DNA from: Planctopirus ephydatiae
Lineage (GTDB): Bacteria > Planctomycetota > Planctomycetia > Planctomycetales > Planctomycetaceae
NCBI RefSeq assembly: GCF_007752345.1
Contig: NZ_CP036299.1
Span: forward strand, 3,621,501 to 3,685,500
Length of the DNA stretch: 64,000 bases
Reading direction: 5' to 3'
Shown here in pieces: positions 18,862-28,629 of the stretch. A program made the position numbers and the translations under genes. Below the pieces are notes generated by a model. That model saw nothing but the letters and a program-made list of their open reading frames with translations, was not told the DNA's origin and searched no databases. Numbering within the stretch: position 1 is the stretch's first letter; each line of letters begins with the position of its first letter.

Positions 18862-21654
18862 TTATTCCAACCCGGCAGGTGAGGCATATTTCGCGGGATC
18901 AATCACGAACTGCCGATGCGATTCTGCATCACTGAACAGATACAGCTTGCCTTTGTACCAGGCCGCATGATCGAGTGATCCTTCCACCACATCTTTCGCG
19001 TTCGCCAGAACGACCACGTCAGCACCGTAAGCAGCTGGTGCGTAGCGAGTGGGTTCTTGTTCAAACCGGGCTTTTGCTTCGGCCGATGAGAATTGGAATT
19101 TCTGCCCACGATAGGTGGCTGCAAATTGTGGCTGAATATCCTTCAATTCGCGTTGATCGCGTAATGCCACTGGGCAGAACCCTTTCAATCCTGAAACTCC
19201 TTCACGAGCAAAAATCTGCTTCATCCGTGGATCATTCTGTGCATCCGCCGGAAGCTGAGCCGGTGCCACGGCTACACTGGCAGGAGCGGCTGCACTGGCA
19301 GGAGCGGCTGGAGTTGTTGGAACTGCTTGAGCAGCTGTGGCCAATGTTCCAGGCAATACCTCTTTCGCCTGTGGTGTAGCTGGTGGCGCCGCCGGAGCGG
19401 GAATTGCTGCTGGTGGCACGGCCTCAGCCGCTGGCGGAATCGCCAGAGCAGGAACTTCTGCGGGAACCATCAAAGCGGGGGGCTGAACAGGTGCTTGAGC
19501 AGGAACCGCCGGCTGTCCACCCTTGTCCGCATCCAGAGGCAAATCCAAAGCTTGTCCACCCGGTGGAACAACAGGTGCCACTGGAATTGCAGGTTGGGCC
19601 GTTGGAGTTGCTGTGTCAGTTGGATTTGCTGGAGCTTTGGCAGCTTCGCGTGCCTTTCGAGCTTCTTCTTCGAGTTCGGCAGCTTCTTCGGCCAAATCTT
19701 CCAGTTCCCAATCCTCTAGAGCAGGCTCTCCTGGTTTGTTAGGAATCACATTTTTTGAGGCTTCCTTAGCAGTCGTTGTAGAGGGAGCCAATACAGGTGC
19801 TTTCTCCATTGCTGCGGCAGGTAAGCTTGGTGGCGGTAAAGCAACTCCCGAGAAGGGATCTGCCACCGCGTCTGTCACTGGTGCCACCGCTGGAGTCACC
19901 ACCTTTGAAGCCACAGGTGCGGGACTGGCGGGAGCACTTTCCACTGGCAACACAGGAGCGGTCGGCACAGGTGCATTCGGCACAAGAGCGTTCGACAGAG
20001 TGGTGCTCTGTGTTGGCACAGCCTGCACAGGCGCAGCTGCAGGAGTTGTCGAATTTACTGGCGCGGCAGAATTGGTTCCTTGAGCAACAGCCGCCGTCTG
20101 TGGTGCTGGTTCAGCCCGACGCAAGCCGCGATCTGCCATGGCCTCGGAGACTTCGGTAAACGGATCTGGGAAATCGTCCAGTCCTGCAGCCACTGCTGGT
20201 TGCCCAGCTGGAGCTGCTTGAGAAGTCGCCTCGACAACAGGTTTGACGACAGGAATTGCGGCCTGGTTCACGGGAATCCTTGTCTCTGTCACCACAGGCT
20301 GCTGCACTGCTTGTGCTGCGCTGGGAGTGGCTGGAATCCGTCCAGGATTTTGCACAGTCGGTTCAACAGGGGCTGGTAATGTGCCGAGTGGGACAGGCAT
20401 TGAAAACACTGGTTCAACAGCGACTGGCGCATTCTGCACTGGTGGAGTTTGCACTGGCGGAGTTTGCACCACGACCTGAGGCACAGGTTGTGTAGGAACT
20501 GCTGGAATCGCGGGAACAACAGGGATTTTCGCCACTGGCGCCTGAGGGGTGGTGGTGATTGGTGCCCGGACAGTCACTGGAACCTGAGTTGTGGCTGGTG
20601 GCTGAACAGCTGGTACCTGAACAGGGGCCGCGACTGATGCTTGCCGTGGTGCTGGCGATGGAGGAATCGCATACGAATCCACGGGTGCCATCACCGGTGG
20701 CGCAACAGTCTGTGATAACCCTTGTGGAACTGCCAGGATGCTCGAAGCAGCGGCAGGAGCTGGCACCGGAGCAGGGACAGAATTCACCCGGGCAGCCTGT
20801 GGTGGAGCTTGCGCCGGAACCTGCACTTGAGTTTGATTTGAAGGAGCAGGCAATGGGCGTTGCAAGGTCACCACAGGACGAGTTGTGGGAGCCAAAGGTG
20901 CCGCCTGAATCTGGGGGGGAGCAATCACGGTTGGCAGTCGGTTCGGTGCTGCAGAGGGCAGGGGAACTTCATCACTCGTCATCAATTCAGCGGGCGGTAC
21001 TGATGGAGCCTGATACGCCGGATAGGACTGTGCGACTCCCGGAGGTACCGGAGGTTGTGAGCTGGCAGGCGTGGTTTCTTTTCGACCGGGTGTCAATCGC
21101 TTAAAGAATCGCGAAACAGCATTTCCTGAAGGAGCAGGTGTAGGCTGAGCCGTTGGAGTTGCAGTGGCAGGCACAGCAGGAGTTCCAGAGGGCGGCAAAT
21201 TTGCTGGAGCCGCTCCTGGGGCGTACCAGTTTGTCGCAGGTGCCGCTGGAGCGGGTTGAGATCCAGCAGGGGCAGCGACGGAACTTCCCGGCGTTTGTCC
21301 AGGCCGCTGATAATTCGGGCTGGTTTGCTGGGTAGCTGATTCGAGAGTCATGGCCGGCATTTCCCGACCACTTTCCCGATAGAGTTTTTCTAACTCTTCC
21401 TGAATCGAATTGTTTCCAACCGGAATGATTTTGGCCGCTTGCGAGGGCTGCTGAATCGTCGTCGTCTGCTGCTTTAAGTTGACGTCATCCGATTTGGTCA
21501 TCGGCGTTGTTCGAGCCGGCGAACTTTTCTGCCCTTGAGGCAAAAACCCAGGCCTGATGATCTGTGCATCGGCAGGAGTTGCCGCAGCCAGCATTCCCCC
21601 GGCTGCGCATGTCAATAACCAGCGATAGTCATTCATCCCTGACGACTTTTTCAT
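18862..21654 (-). CDS. exported Pro/Ala-rich protein with two C-terminal YHS-like modules
   Basis: A 930-residue protein. Residues 1-31 are a signal peptide (WLLTCAAGGMLAAATPADAQ). About residues 100-800 are low complexity, dominated by Pro, Ala, Val, Thr and Gln in irregular APV/PVQTPP-type repeats. A short acidic coiled stretch (DWELEDLAEEAAELEEEARKAREAAK) lies near residue 660. The last ~125 residues are globular. Two tandem modules there, GFCPVALRDQ...YRGQKFQFSSAEAKARFEQEP and VVEGSLDHAAWYKGKLYLFSDAESHRQF, resemble YHS domains, which are small metal-associated modules. The likely picture is an envelope protein with a long flexible tether carrying a paired binding domain. The function is unknown. 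A strong terminator follows, and the gene looks monocistronic. Confidence 0.8.
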   Translation of the reverse strand: MKKSSGMNDYRWLLTCAAGGMLAAATPADAQIIRPGFLPQGQKSSPARTTPMTKSDDVNLKQQTTTIQQPSQAAKIIPVGNNSIQEELEKLYRESGREMPAMTLESATQQTSPNYQRPGQTPGSSVAAPAGSQPAPAAPATNWYAPGAAPANLPPSGTPAVPATATPTAQPTPAPSGNAVSRFFKRLTPGRKETTPASSQPPVPPGVAQSYPAYQAPSVPPAELMTSDEVPLPSAAPNRLPTVIAPPQIQAAPLAPTTRPVVTLQRPLPAPSNQTQVQVPAQAPPQAARVNSVPAPVPAPAAASSILAVPQGLSQTVAPPVMAPVDSYAIPPSPAPRQASVAAPVQVPAVQPPATTQVPVTVRAPITTTPQAPVAKIPVVPAIPAVPTQPVPQVVVQTPPVQTPPVQNAPVAVEPVFSMPVPLGTLPAPVEPTVQNPGRIPATPSAAQAVQQPVVTETRIPVNQAAIPVVKPVVEATSQAAPAGQPAVAAGLDDFPDPFTEVSEAMADRGLRRAEPAPQTAAVAQGTNSAAPVNSTTPAAAPVQAVPTQSTTLSNALVPNAPVPTAPVLPVESAPASPAPVASKVVTPAVAPVTDAVADPFSGVALPPPSLPAAAMEKAPVLAPSTTTAKEASKNVIPNKPGEPALEDWELEDLAEEAAELEEEARKAREAAKAPANPTDTATPTAQPAIPVAPVVPPGGQALDLPLDADKGGQPAVPAQAPVQPPALMVPAEVPALAIPPAAEAVPPAAIPAPAAPPATPQAKEVLPGTLATAAQAVPTTPAAPASAAAPASVAVAPAQLPADAQNDPRMKQIFAREGVSGLKGFCPVALRDQRELKDIQPQFAATYRGQKFQFSSAEAKARFEQEPTRYAPAAYGADVVVLANAKDVVEGSLDHAAWYKGKLYLFSDAESHRQFVIDPAKYASPAGLE
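19276..19311. repeat. 18-bp direct repeat in the Pro/Ala-rich gene
   Basis: Two adjacent copies of ACTGGCAGGAGCGGCTG plus one variable base lie within the coding region and produce duplicated Ala/Pro/Ser residues. Looser repeats of the same kind recur through the low-complexity part, for example near 20430-20470, pointing to growth by slippage. Confidence 0.7.
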
Positions 21655-22083
21655 TGCAGAAGCACTCCTCGCGACAGACCAGGCAGATTGACCATTTTGG
21701 CGTCGTGCATGTGCTCGACACGTGGCACCCGAGCTGTCAATTCAGTTCCATTCGGCAATTGTCCACACATCTGGCCCTGGACAATGCCGCTCACTGTTCT
21801 GGATCGACATTCCGGGTAAACCGAATTTCACGGTTCTGCGGGCGTCACGAGCGATTCAGGTGGCACTTTGGCTAAAGTCGTTACACGACGAACAATCCGT
21901 AGTCTTTGCCCGATCGTTAAAATTTGACAGCGTCGAGGCTCTATTCGCAGAATCTGCCACGCAGAAGACGACAATTCCTGTCCGGTGAGGATCGATCAGA
22001 AGGATTTATGAATGGACCCCTGGATCGGCTGAGACAACTCGGGACAGAATGTTGAATGTTTCGCGAAGGTGAAGAAGTGATAC
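21655..22083. other. divergent intergenic region
   Basis: About 430 bases between the Pro/Ala-rich gene (minus) and the SpoIIE-type phosphatase gene (plus). Short frames here lack protein-like composition. No RNA gene, terminator or large repeat was recognised. The right end borders the sigma-54-like promoter. Confidence 0.4.
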
Positions 22084-22099
22084 TGGCAATTCCATTGCA
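22084..22099 (+). promoter_or_regulatory. sigma-54-like promoter of the SpoIIE phosphatase gene
   Basis: TGGCAATTCCATTGCA has GG at 22085-22086 and GC at 22097-22098 with exactly ten bases between them. It matches TGGCA at -24 and TTGCA at -12. Transcription would start near 22110, about 46 bases before the ATG at 22156. An NtrC-type sigma-54 activator gene lies just downstream on the other strand. Confidence 0.6.
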
Positions 22100-22155
22100 G
22101 GAACTGGAGATTACAAGGGAACCGAGTTGCCGATCACGGGGCCGATTTCAATGCG

Positions 22156-23838
22156 ATGAGACAACCGATGCCGAGCTGGAATCGTTCACAGAATCCTCCC
22201 GATGTCCTTCCTCCATCGATCATCATGGGGTTAGTCATCGCCTGCGCACTCCCTTTGGTGACCAATCTCTTCGGTATTCGCTGGGGTATCAACCCGATTG
22301 ACGCAGGGACGGCCCTTCAGCAGGTTCGTGGCGAGATCATTGTCACTCTGCTCTCATGGACAGCCGCTTGCACCGGTGTTGTGACAGCCGTTAGCGCGTT
22401 TTCCATGTTTCGTCTCCGGGGAGATGTCACCACACCCATTCTTGGGACAGCATTGTTGTTCTGCGGATTGATGGATGCTGCCAACGCACTGGCGATCAAT
22501 GGAATCCTGGTCTCGGCTTCAGATCCCTCCCGATTTGCTGACTTTACCGATGCCATGACACGCCTGACATATGCCTTGATCATTACTTTAGGTACGGCTC
22601 CATTCGCTCTGGGGTTCATCACACCTGAATGGAGTGGATCGAGGAATAACCGCAACGCAGGTTTTCTAATTTGTGCAGCGATCGTATTCGGACTTGGTGC
22701 CTTCTCGATTGTTGAGCTCTGTGCGTGGATTCCCGAGTTACCCAAAACGGTGTTCCCTGCATCTTCGATCCCCAGACCCCTCGATGCATTCACATTGATC
22801 ATTTACCTCATCACTGGAATCTTCTTTCTGCCACGTTTTTACAAGCAGTATCCCAGCCTGTTCTCACATGGTCTGCTGCTGAGTGTGATCCCCCATATTC
22901 TGCTGCAAATGTATATGGCCTTTGGATCTCGCCGGTTTGATGACAATGCGGCAGTCATAGCACACTATCTGAAGATCGTCGGATACCTCGTCCCTTTCAT
23001 TGGTCTACTCTGCGATTACTCTCGTGTCTCGCAGGTCGAAGCCAGAATGTTGAGTACCGAAGCCCAACTCCAATTGGCTCGCCAACTGCAGCAGGCACTT
23101 CTTCCCAGAGAAGCACCAGTCATCGAGAACTATCAGCTGGCAGGTTTTTCAATCCCTGCAGAAGCTGTGGGAGGAGATTACTTCGACTATCTGGTTTATG
23201 GCGATGGATCGATTGGCCTCGTGATTGCCGATGTCAGTGGTCACGACCTGGGTGCTTCGATCCTCATGTCGCAGACGCGCGCATTTCTACGTGCTGATCT
23301 AAGTGTGGGTCACGATCCAGCGATCATTGCCGAACGTCTCAATCGATTTCTCTGCGATGGAGATATTCTTGACCACAGGTTTGTCAGTCTGTTTTTTGCT
23401 CGACTGATTCCCGAAGAACACGAATTGCGTTACATCGCTGCAGGTCAACCGGGTGTCATTCTACTCCCCGATGGTGAAACTCAAGCCCTGTCACCCACCG
23501 GCCCCGTGCTCGGGTTTGATCCTCATTGTCAGTTCGTTCAAGAACAAACGAAATTGCCGCCCGGCAGTCTGCTGCTGCTTTACACGGATGGCATTACGGA
23601 AACGACCGATACCTCGGGACTTGCTCTGGGGACACAGCCTCTGTACGAGTTACTGCATGCCGGACAAGGCCAGTCGGCCGAACACCTCACGAGTGTGATC
23701 AAAACGGCTGTCCTGAGGCATGCCGGTGAACGAGGCCCAGTGGACGACCTGACCTGCCTTTTGCTGAAACGCTCTCCTCAGGAAGCGAATTCACCATTGA
23801 ATATCGGAGCATCTCTCACGCATGCCACGAAAGTCTAA
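22156..23838 (+). CDS. membrane-anchored SpoIIE/RsbU-type PP2C phosphatase
   Basis: A 560-residue protein. The N-terminal half (about 18-290) is a polytopic membrane sensor with roughly eight hydrophobic helices, resembling MASE-type modules (GTALLFCGLMDAANALAINGIL, LDAFTLIIYLITGIFFL). A short coiled coil (EARMLSTEAQLQLARQLQQALLP) leads to a PP2C/SpoIIE domain. Metal-binding motifs there are AEAVGGDYFDYL, LVIADVSGHDLGASILMS, LLLYTDGITETTD and GPVDDLTCLLLKR. Such proteins usually dephosphorylate STAS anti-sigma antagonists in partner-switching pathways, but no STAS or anti-sigma gene is in the window. A sigma-54-like promoter precedes it. The 3' end converges with the NtrC-type regulator gene. 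Confidence 0.88.
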   Translation: MRQPMPSWNRSQNPPDVLPPSIIMGLVIACALPLVTNLFGIRWGINPIDAGTALQQVRGEIIVTLLSWTAACTGVVTAVSAFSMFRLRGDVTTPILGTALLFCGLMDAANALAINGILVSASDPSRFADFTDAMTRLTYALIITLGTAPFALGFITPEWSGSRNNRNAGFLICAAIVFGLGAFSIVELCAWIPELPKTVFPASSIPRPLDAFTLIIYLITGIFFLPRFYKQYPSLFSHGLLLSVIPHILLQMYMAFGSRRFDDNAAVIAHYLKIVGYLVPFIGLLCDYSRVSQVEARMLSTEAQLQLARQLQQALLPREAPVIENYQLAGFSIPAEAVGGDYFDYLVYGDGSIGLVIADVSGHDLGASILMSQTRAFLRADLSVGHDPAIIAERLNRFLCDGDILDHRFVSLFFARLIPEEHELRYIAAGQPGVILLPDGETQALSPTGPVLGFDPHCQFVQEQTKLPPGSLLLLYTDGITETTDTSGLALGTQPLYELLHAGQGQSAEHLTSVIKTAVLRHAGERGPVDDLTCLLLKRSPQEANSPLNIGASLTHATKV

Positions 23839-23916
23839 TACTCGAGTGTCGTAGAGAGCGACGATTCAACACCACGGATACACAGGCTCCACCGCTCTGG
23901 CGTGAATCAGGTCTGA

Positions 23917-25308
23917 TCAACTGGCAGCACGAGTCTGATCACCGTTGAGCTTGTTATATAACGTCTTGAGAGCTATGCCCAACTCGGCAGCCACCTTGAC
24001 TTTGTCACCTTTGTGCTTCTCCAGCACCTGATAGATGACTTCCATTTCAATCTCACGCAAGGTTTTGGGAGAACCGTTGGAAAACGCAGCTTCGACGCCC
24101 TTATTGCCAGTCAGCACGGCAGATCGCTGACGTGTGATTGCGCCGGGAAGATGTTCGGGGAGGATCACTCCGCCATCAGCCAGAATCACCGCATGCTCCA
24201 GTGCATTGGCGAGCTCACGAATGTTTCCACTCCAGTCGTGTGATTGTAATGCTTCGATCGTTTCTGGTGCAAGAATCTCGGGTGGCACGTCACGCCGCTT
24301 GAGATGTCTCGCAATCAGATTGCGAGACACATCTGGAAGGTCTTCTTTCCGTTCGCGCAGTGGAGGGAGCCGAATCTCGAACGTATTCACACGAAAGAAT
24401 AAATCTTCCCGGAAGGCACCTTCACGAACCATCGATTCGAGGTCACGATTTGTCGCACAGACGATGCGAACATCCACATGAAAAGCCTCGTTCTCACCCA
24501 CTCGACGAACTTCACCGGACTCTAAAAATCGCAGCAGTTTCACCTGCATCGACTTATCGAGCTCTCCCAGTTCATCCAGGAACAGCGTCCCTCCATTCGC
24601 CACCTCGATGAGTCCTTTCCGAGGTGTATCCGCCCCGGTGAAAGCACCTTTCCGGTGACCGAACAGTTCACTCTCCACCAGGTTATCCGGGAGGGCTCCG
24701 CAATTCACAGCCACAAACGGCATTTGAGCACGATGGCTCAATTCATGCACCCGACGAGCCACCAGTTCCTTGCCAGTCCCGGTCTCACCCAGAATTAACA
24801 CAGCCGAATCTGTCGGAGCAATCTTTTCGATCATCCGTTTGACACGCTGCATCGATGGCGTTTTGCCAATGATATCTGGTGCTCCTTCGACCGCCTTCAA
24901 TCGCGTTTCGAGAGCAATCGCTTTATTGGTGAGAGTCCGTTTTTCAGCGACTCTTTTTAACGCAGCTGAAATCTCAAACAGCTTGCAAGGCTTGGGCAGA
25001 AAGTCGTAAGCCCCCTTGCGTACAGCCTGAATGGCCGCCTCAAGATCACCATGCCCCGTACTGATAATCACTTCGGTTTCAGGGGAAACTTTTTTGATGT
25101 GATCAATCACATCCCAGCCACTGATCCCTGGCATCCGCAGATCCACAATCGCAGCATCGAAAGTATGATTCTCCAGCACCTTCAGCGCTGATTCACCATC
25201 TTCGCAGAATGTGACATCGTGCCCCATGCGTGGCAATTCGATCTTCATCACACTGCGGATAGCCGCCTCATCATCCACGAACAGCACACGCAGTTTGTTT
25301 GATGTCAT
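23917..25308 (-). CDS. NtrC-family sigma-54-dependent response regulator
   Basis: A 463-residue activator of sigma-54 RNA polymerase. The receiver domain (1-120) has [13 protein letters not shown], phospho-acceptor Asp56 in [10 protein letters not shown] and the conserved Lys in [10 protein letters not shown]. The AAA+ domain carries Walker A GETGTGKE, the sigma-54-contact GAFTGAD loop, Walker [13 protein letters not shown] and a CATNRD sensor. The C-terminus ends in a Fis-type helix-turn-helix ([20 protein letters not shown]). ATG 25308 starts at the family N-terminus; ATG 25350 or a TTG preceded by AAGGAG are alternatives. The gene follows the histidine kinase gene on the same strand, so the two form a pair. 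The target genes are unknown. Confidence 0.94.
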   Translation of the reverse strand: MTSNKLRVLFVDDEAAIRSVMKIELPRMGHDVTFCEDGESALKVLENHTFDAAIVDLRMPGISGWDVIDHIKKVSPETEVIISTGHGDLEAAIQAVRKGAYDFLPKPCKLFEISAALKRVAEKRTLTNKAIALETRLKAVEGAPDIIGKTPSMQRVKRMIEKIAPTDSAVLILGETGTGKELVARRVHELSHRAQMPFVAVNCGALPDNLVESELFGHRKGAFTGADTPRKGLIEVANGGTLFLDELGELDKSMQVKLLRFLESGEVRRVGENEAFHVDVRIVCATNRDLESMVREGAFREDLFFRVNTFEIRLPPLRERKEDLPDVSRNLIARHLKRRDVPPEILAPETIEALQSHDWSGNIRELANALEHAVILADGGVILPEHLPGAITRQRSAVLTGNKGVEAAFSNGSPKTLREIEMEVIYQVLEKHKGDKVKVAAELGIALKTLYNKLNGDQTRAAS

Positions 25309-25455
25309 CGTACCCAACGGGCTTTCTCCTTGCCCTTCCAGAGGCATCATGCCTCAGGGCCTGATCAGGCTGATTTGGCAAATTACTACATCGGCTTGTT
25401 AACAGAAGACACGAATCCGGGCAATGCCGCATTCAACGATTGCGGCAGCTTTTCA

Positions 25456-27033
25456 TCAGGCCGCCATCGATTGGACAGCTCTCTTAGGAAGATGAACACG
25501 AAAGGTACTTCCGCAGCCAGGGCCATCGCTGTGAGCCTCAATTCGCCCGCCATGATCAACGACAATCCGGTGGCTGATCGACAGCCCAAGACCAGTCCCA
25601 CGCCCTGATTTTCTTTCTGTAAAGAATGGCTCAAACAGATTCTCAAGGACGCGGGCCGACATGCCGCAACCAGTATCTGTAAAAACCAGACAAACCTCAT
25701 CAGAAAGCTCTTTGATTTCCACACTGAGCTTCCCACCAGATGCCCCCATCGATTCCAGGGCATTTGCCACAAGATTCAGAACCACCTGCTTGATTTCCGC
25801 ACCATTAACTTCAGCGAAGACCGATCCCACAGGAAGGCAATCAATCGTATGTCCCGAGAAACGCCCCATATGACCCACCATCTGTACGACGTCCTGAACG
25901 ATCTTCGTCAGATCCTGCCGACCGCGAGGAGCGTCCTGCCCGCGTGCAAAAGTCAATAATCTTGAAGTGATTTCTTCACATCGACCCGCCTCAGACTGAA
26001 TCATCTCCAGATACTGCCTCGCGACTTCTGCATCTTCAGCAGAGATCAACAATGGTTCGCCATTGGACCCCGCTACTCGAGATGCCAGCGATTCGGAAGC
26101 CATCGAGATGGCCGAAAGCGGATTATTGATTTCATGAGCCACGCCAGCCGCCAGAAAACCGACACCCGCCAGACGCTCAGAGCGAACCAGTTGTCTCGAT
26201 CGTTCATTCACCTGCCTATCAAGGTCGGCTTTAATCTCACAAAATCGCTCGGTCATGGCATTGAATGCCTGTGCCAGATCGACAATCTCATCCTGCCCGT
26301 CGAGTTTGACTCGCACGCTGAAATCACCGCGCGCAACTTTCATCGCCTTTCGGTGCAGCTCTTTTATGGGCAGGAAGATCCAGCGAATCATCAGGTGCAT
26401 CACCATAAAAATTGCGACGATGGCACACAGGGCAACGACCAGCAATATCCAGAAGAAGACCTGATAAGTCGATTGCGAATCCTGCCAGAGCTTCTGCAAC
26501 CCCTCAATGGGATTGGGCAGACTGACGGCACTCTTCTGCAAAGAAGCCAGCGACTCAGTCATCTCCTGCTGGGCGACAAAAGCAATCTGCTGACTCTCAA
26601 GCGCCGGCAGCTTGTCTTTCATGCGGGCAATATCCGCATCCATTTTCTGGAGAATCGCGAAAGCGATTGAGCTTTGCTCCCGATTTTCTGGTGAATTGGG
26701 CAACTTCGCCTGCTGCAAGCGGTAGTCAGCCATGGCCGATTCCAGATCAGCCAAATGCCTCGAAAGCGTGAATGCGTCTCGCCTGAGAGTGGGGTCCATC
26801 AATCTCGAAGTTGCCGCGAGGACTTCGTAGCGACGAGGACTCGACCTCAGATTTTTTTCGATCTCATGAACCATACTTCCATAAGACCACAGGCCCAGAA
26901 ATCCCGCACCAAACAACGCGGTGAGCAGCCCTCCTGAGATGAAGAGCACAATACACAGCTTGCGACGAATGGAACGCGTTAAAAACACCCGGCCTCCTTG
27001 CCGTAAACCTGCCCGCCCATCAAGCCCGCACAT
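25456..27033 (-). CDS. sensor histidine kinase with HAMP domain
   Basis: A 525-residue membrane kinase. Transmembrane helices at about 24-49 and 191-216 bracket a helical periplasmic domain. A HAMP linker follows (217-270, with KVARGDFSVRVKLDGQDEIVDLAQAFN). The dimerisation/phosphotransfer domain has phospho-acceptor His300 in GVAHEINNPLSAIS. The ATPase domain shows the N box (QVVLNLVANALESM), G1 (VFTDTGCGM), F box (LFEPFFTERKSGRGTGLGLSI) and G2 motifs. The NtrB/AtoS-like H box fits pairing with the NtrC-type regulator 147 bases downstream on the same strand. The periplasmic ligand cannot be told from sequence. Confidence 0.94.
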   Translation of the reverse strand: MCGLDGRAGLRQGGRVFLTRSIRRKLCIVLFISGGLLTALFGAGFLGLWSYGSMVHEIEKNLRSSPRRYEVLAATSRLMDPTLRRDAFTLSRHLADLESAMADYRLQQAKLPNSPENREQSSIAFAILQKMDADIARMKDKLPALESQQIAFVAQQEMTESLASLQKSAVSLPNPIEGLQKLWQDSQSTYQVFFWILLVVALCAIVAIFMVMHLMIRWIFLPIKELHRKAMKVARGDFSVRVKLDGQDEIVDLAQAFNAMTERFCEIKADLDRQVNERSRQLVRSERLAGVGFLAAGVAHEINNPLSAISMASESLASRVAGSNGEPLLISAEDAEVARQYLEMIQSEAGRCEEITSRLLTFARGQDAPRGRQDLTKIVQDVVQMVGHMGRFSGHTIDCLPVGSVFAEVNGAEIKQVVLNLVANALESMGASGGKLSVEIKELSDEVCLVFTDTGCGMSARVLENLFEPFFTERKSGRGTGLGLSISHRIVVDHGGRIEAHSDGPGCGSTFRVHLPKRAVQSMAA

Positions 27034-27291
27034 CGCCGCCGCTAACTTCTGGCAGCCGCAACCAGCTTCTGTGCCAATTGCTGAACAGCTTTTATGGATT
27101 TGAAAAGATTACAAGGTGATGCCCAACTCCAGCAAGACCGATTTCCAGGAGAAGTCATCTCGCCTGTCGAATTCTTACGACCCGCGATTATCACTCAGTC
27201 AACCGGCGGTAAAGTTCCGTTTGCTGAATCACCAGCAGGAGAACCAATCAGCCGCTGTTCATCAGTGATCACTCGGTGGTATCACGCGAGA

Positions 27292-28629
27292 TCAACCGCC
27301 TGAAGTGTCGTTCGGCTTGCGAACTGATCCCCAGCGAGACTCTCGTTTCAGCCGCCGCCGCTGTGCCTGAACGCCACTCATCAACATGCCGATCACTTTC
27401 GTCAGATCTCGAAAGGCCCGACTGAGACGTTTCTCCATAGTGGCCAAGGTGAATTTCTGCATGAGATCATCATGCTCAGGCCAATCAATGGACCACTCTT
27501 CTTCCCGGGCCGCTTTCTGCAGTTCGGCATGCAGTCTGGCCAGTCGATCGATGAGTTCCGGTGTCGCGCGAGCCGATGCTGTTCGATAAGGCCGCCAGAG
27601 CACAGTCGCCATCGAATCGGCTTCAATCCCCGCTTTATCAGTTGGTTTCACATGGCTTCTACGAAAAATCCAACCAACAGCAAGGAGAAAGACAGATAAT
27701 CCAATCAACGCTAAACCTGCGGCACGCCAATCAGGTCCATTGATCACCAGACTTATTCCAAAAACACCAGAGACCACCATGGCAATGACCCATGCCAGGC
27801 GGGCAAATGATCGCCTATTAACCTCACGAGCTTCACTCTCAGGAATTCCATCGACAGAGACCCCTTCAGGCATGGCCCCCAGGCGAACTGTAATCACCGT
27901 GATGTTATCGATTCCACCTCTCAAATTGGCCAGATTCACAAGAAATCGACAGGCATCCGCAGGAGCCAGTTCCCGCACAGCCACGCCAATCTCCTGGTCA
28001 CTCACAAGGTTCGTCAAACCATCAGAGCACAGGACATACACATCCCCGGAAAGAGCGGGGAAAGGCCCTTCCATATCGACATTGACTGTCGGTTCGACAC
28101 CCAAAGATCGGGTAATGATATTTTTCGGAACAATCGAACTCGCATCTTTGGGATGCACGCGACGCTGCTGAATCATTTCCCAGACAAGACTGTGATCTGC
28201 CGTCAGTTGATCAATCTGACTGCCTCTTACCCGATATGCCCGGCTATCCCCCACATGACCAATCAGCACACCGGTACTTCCCAGTGCGAGCGCCGTACAG
28301 GTAGTTCCCATTCTTTCAAATTCGCGATTCTGCGTGCCACGCTCATTGATCACTCGATTGCCATCAACGATGGCATTCAGAAGTGCGGTTTTCGCATCCT
28401 GTTCGAGCGATTTCTGGAAAGCATGTGGAATCGTATCCACCGCCAGCTTACTGGCTAACTCTCCTACGGCATGACCACCCATGCCATCACAAACGATAAA
28501 CAAATGGCCGCGACGAACCCAGTCTTCGCGGTCTTTACAAATATGAACCGCAAAGGAATCCTGATTATTCTGACGCCTGAATCCAATATCACTCAGACTG
28601 GCGAACTGAACGGACTGCTCAACGAGCAT
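27292..28629 (-). CDS. PP2C-type serine/threonine phosphatase with membrane segments
   Basis: A 445-residue protein with a PP2C domain (about 1-245) in its N-terminal half. Metal-ligand motifs are SDIGFRRQNNQDSFAV, LFIVCDGMGGHAVGELASK, IGHVGDSRAYRVRG, VLCSDGLTNLVSDQEI and RGGIDNITVITVRL. Two hydrophobic helices follow (about 275-330), then a cytoplasmic helical tail with an AELQKAAREEEWSIDWPEHDDLMQKF segment of unknown function. In bacteria such enzymes usually oppose Hanks-type Ser/Thr kinases, which planctomycetes have in numbers, though none is adjacent here. It is transcribed in the same direction as the histidine kinase pair but separated from it by 258 bases. A weak sigma-54-like site lies about 100 bases upstream. 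Confidence 0.92.
   Translation of the reverse strand: MLVEQSVQFASLSDIGFRRQNNQDSFAVHICKDREDWVRRGHLFIVCDGMGGHAVGELASKLAVDTIPHAFQKSLEQDAKTALLNAIVDGNRVINERGTQNREFERMGTTCTALALGSTGVLIGHVGDSRAYRVRGSQIDQLTADHSLVWEMIQQRRVHPKDASSIVPKNIITRSLGVEPTVNVDMEGPFPALSGDVYVLCSDGLTNLVSDQEIGVAVRELAPADACRFLVNLANLRGGIDNITVITVRLGAMPEGVSVDGIPESEAREVNRRSFARLAWVIAMVVSGVFGISLVINGPDWRAAGLALIGLSVFLLAVGWIFRRSHVKPTDKAGIEADSMATVLWRPYRTASARATPELIDRLARLHAELQKAAREEEWSIDWPEHDDLMQKFTLATMEKRLSRAFRDLTKVIGMLMSGVQAQRRRLKRESRWGSVRKPNDTSGG

Noticed and set aside
19523-20083. Gly/Ala-rich 186-residue plus-strand frame
   Set aside because: Antisense to the low-complexity Pro/Ala-rich gene; repeats produce open frames on both strands.
22056-22301. 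81-residue plus-strand frame overlapping the start of the SpoIIE gene
   Set aside because: It contains the sigma-54-like promoter, overlaps the real gene in another frame and has no recognisable domain.
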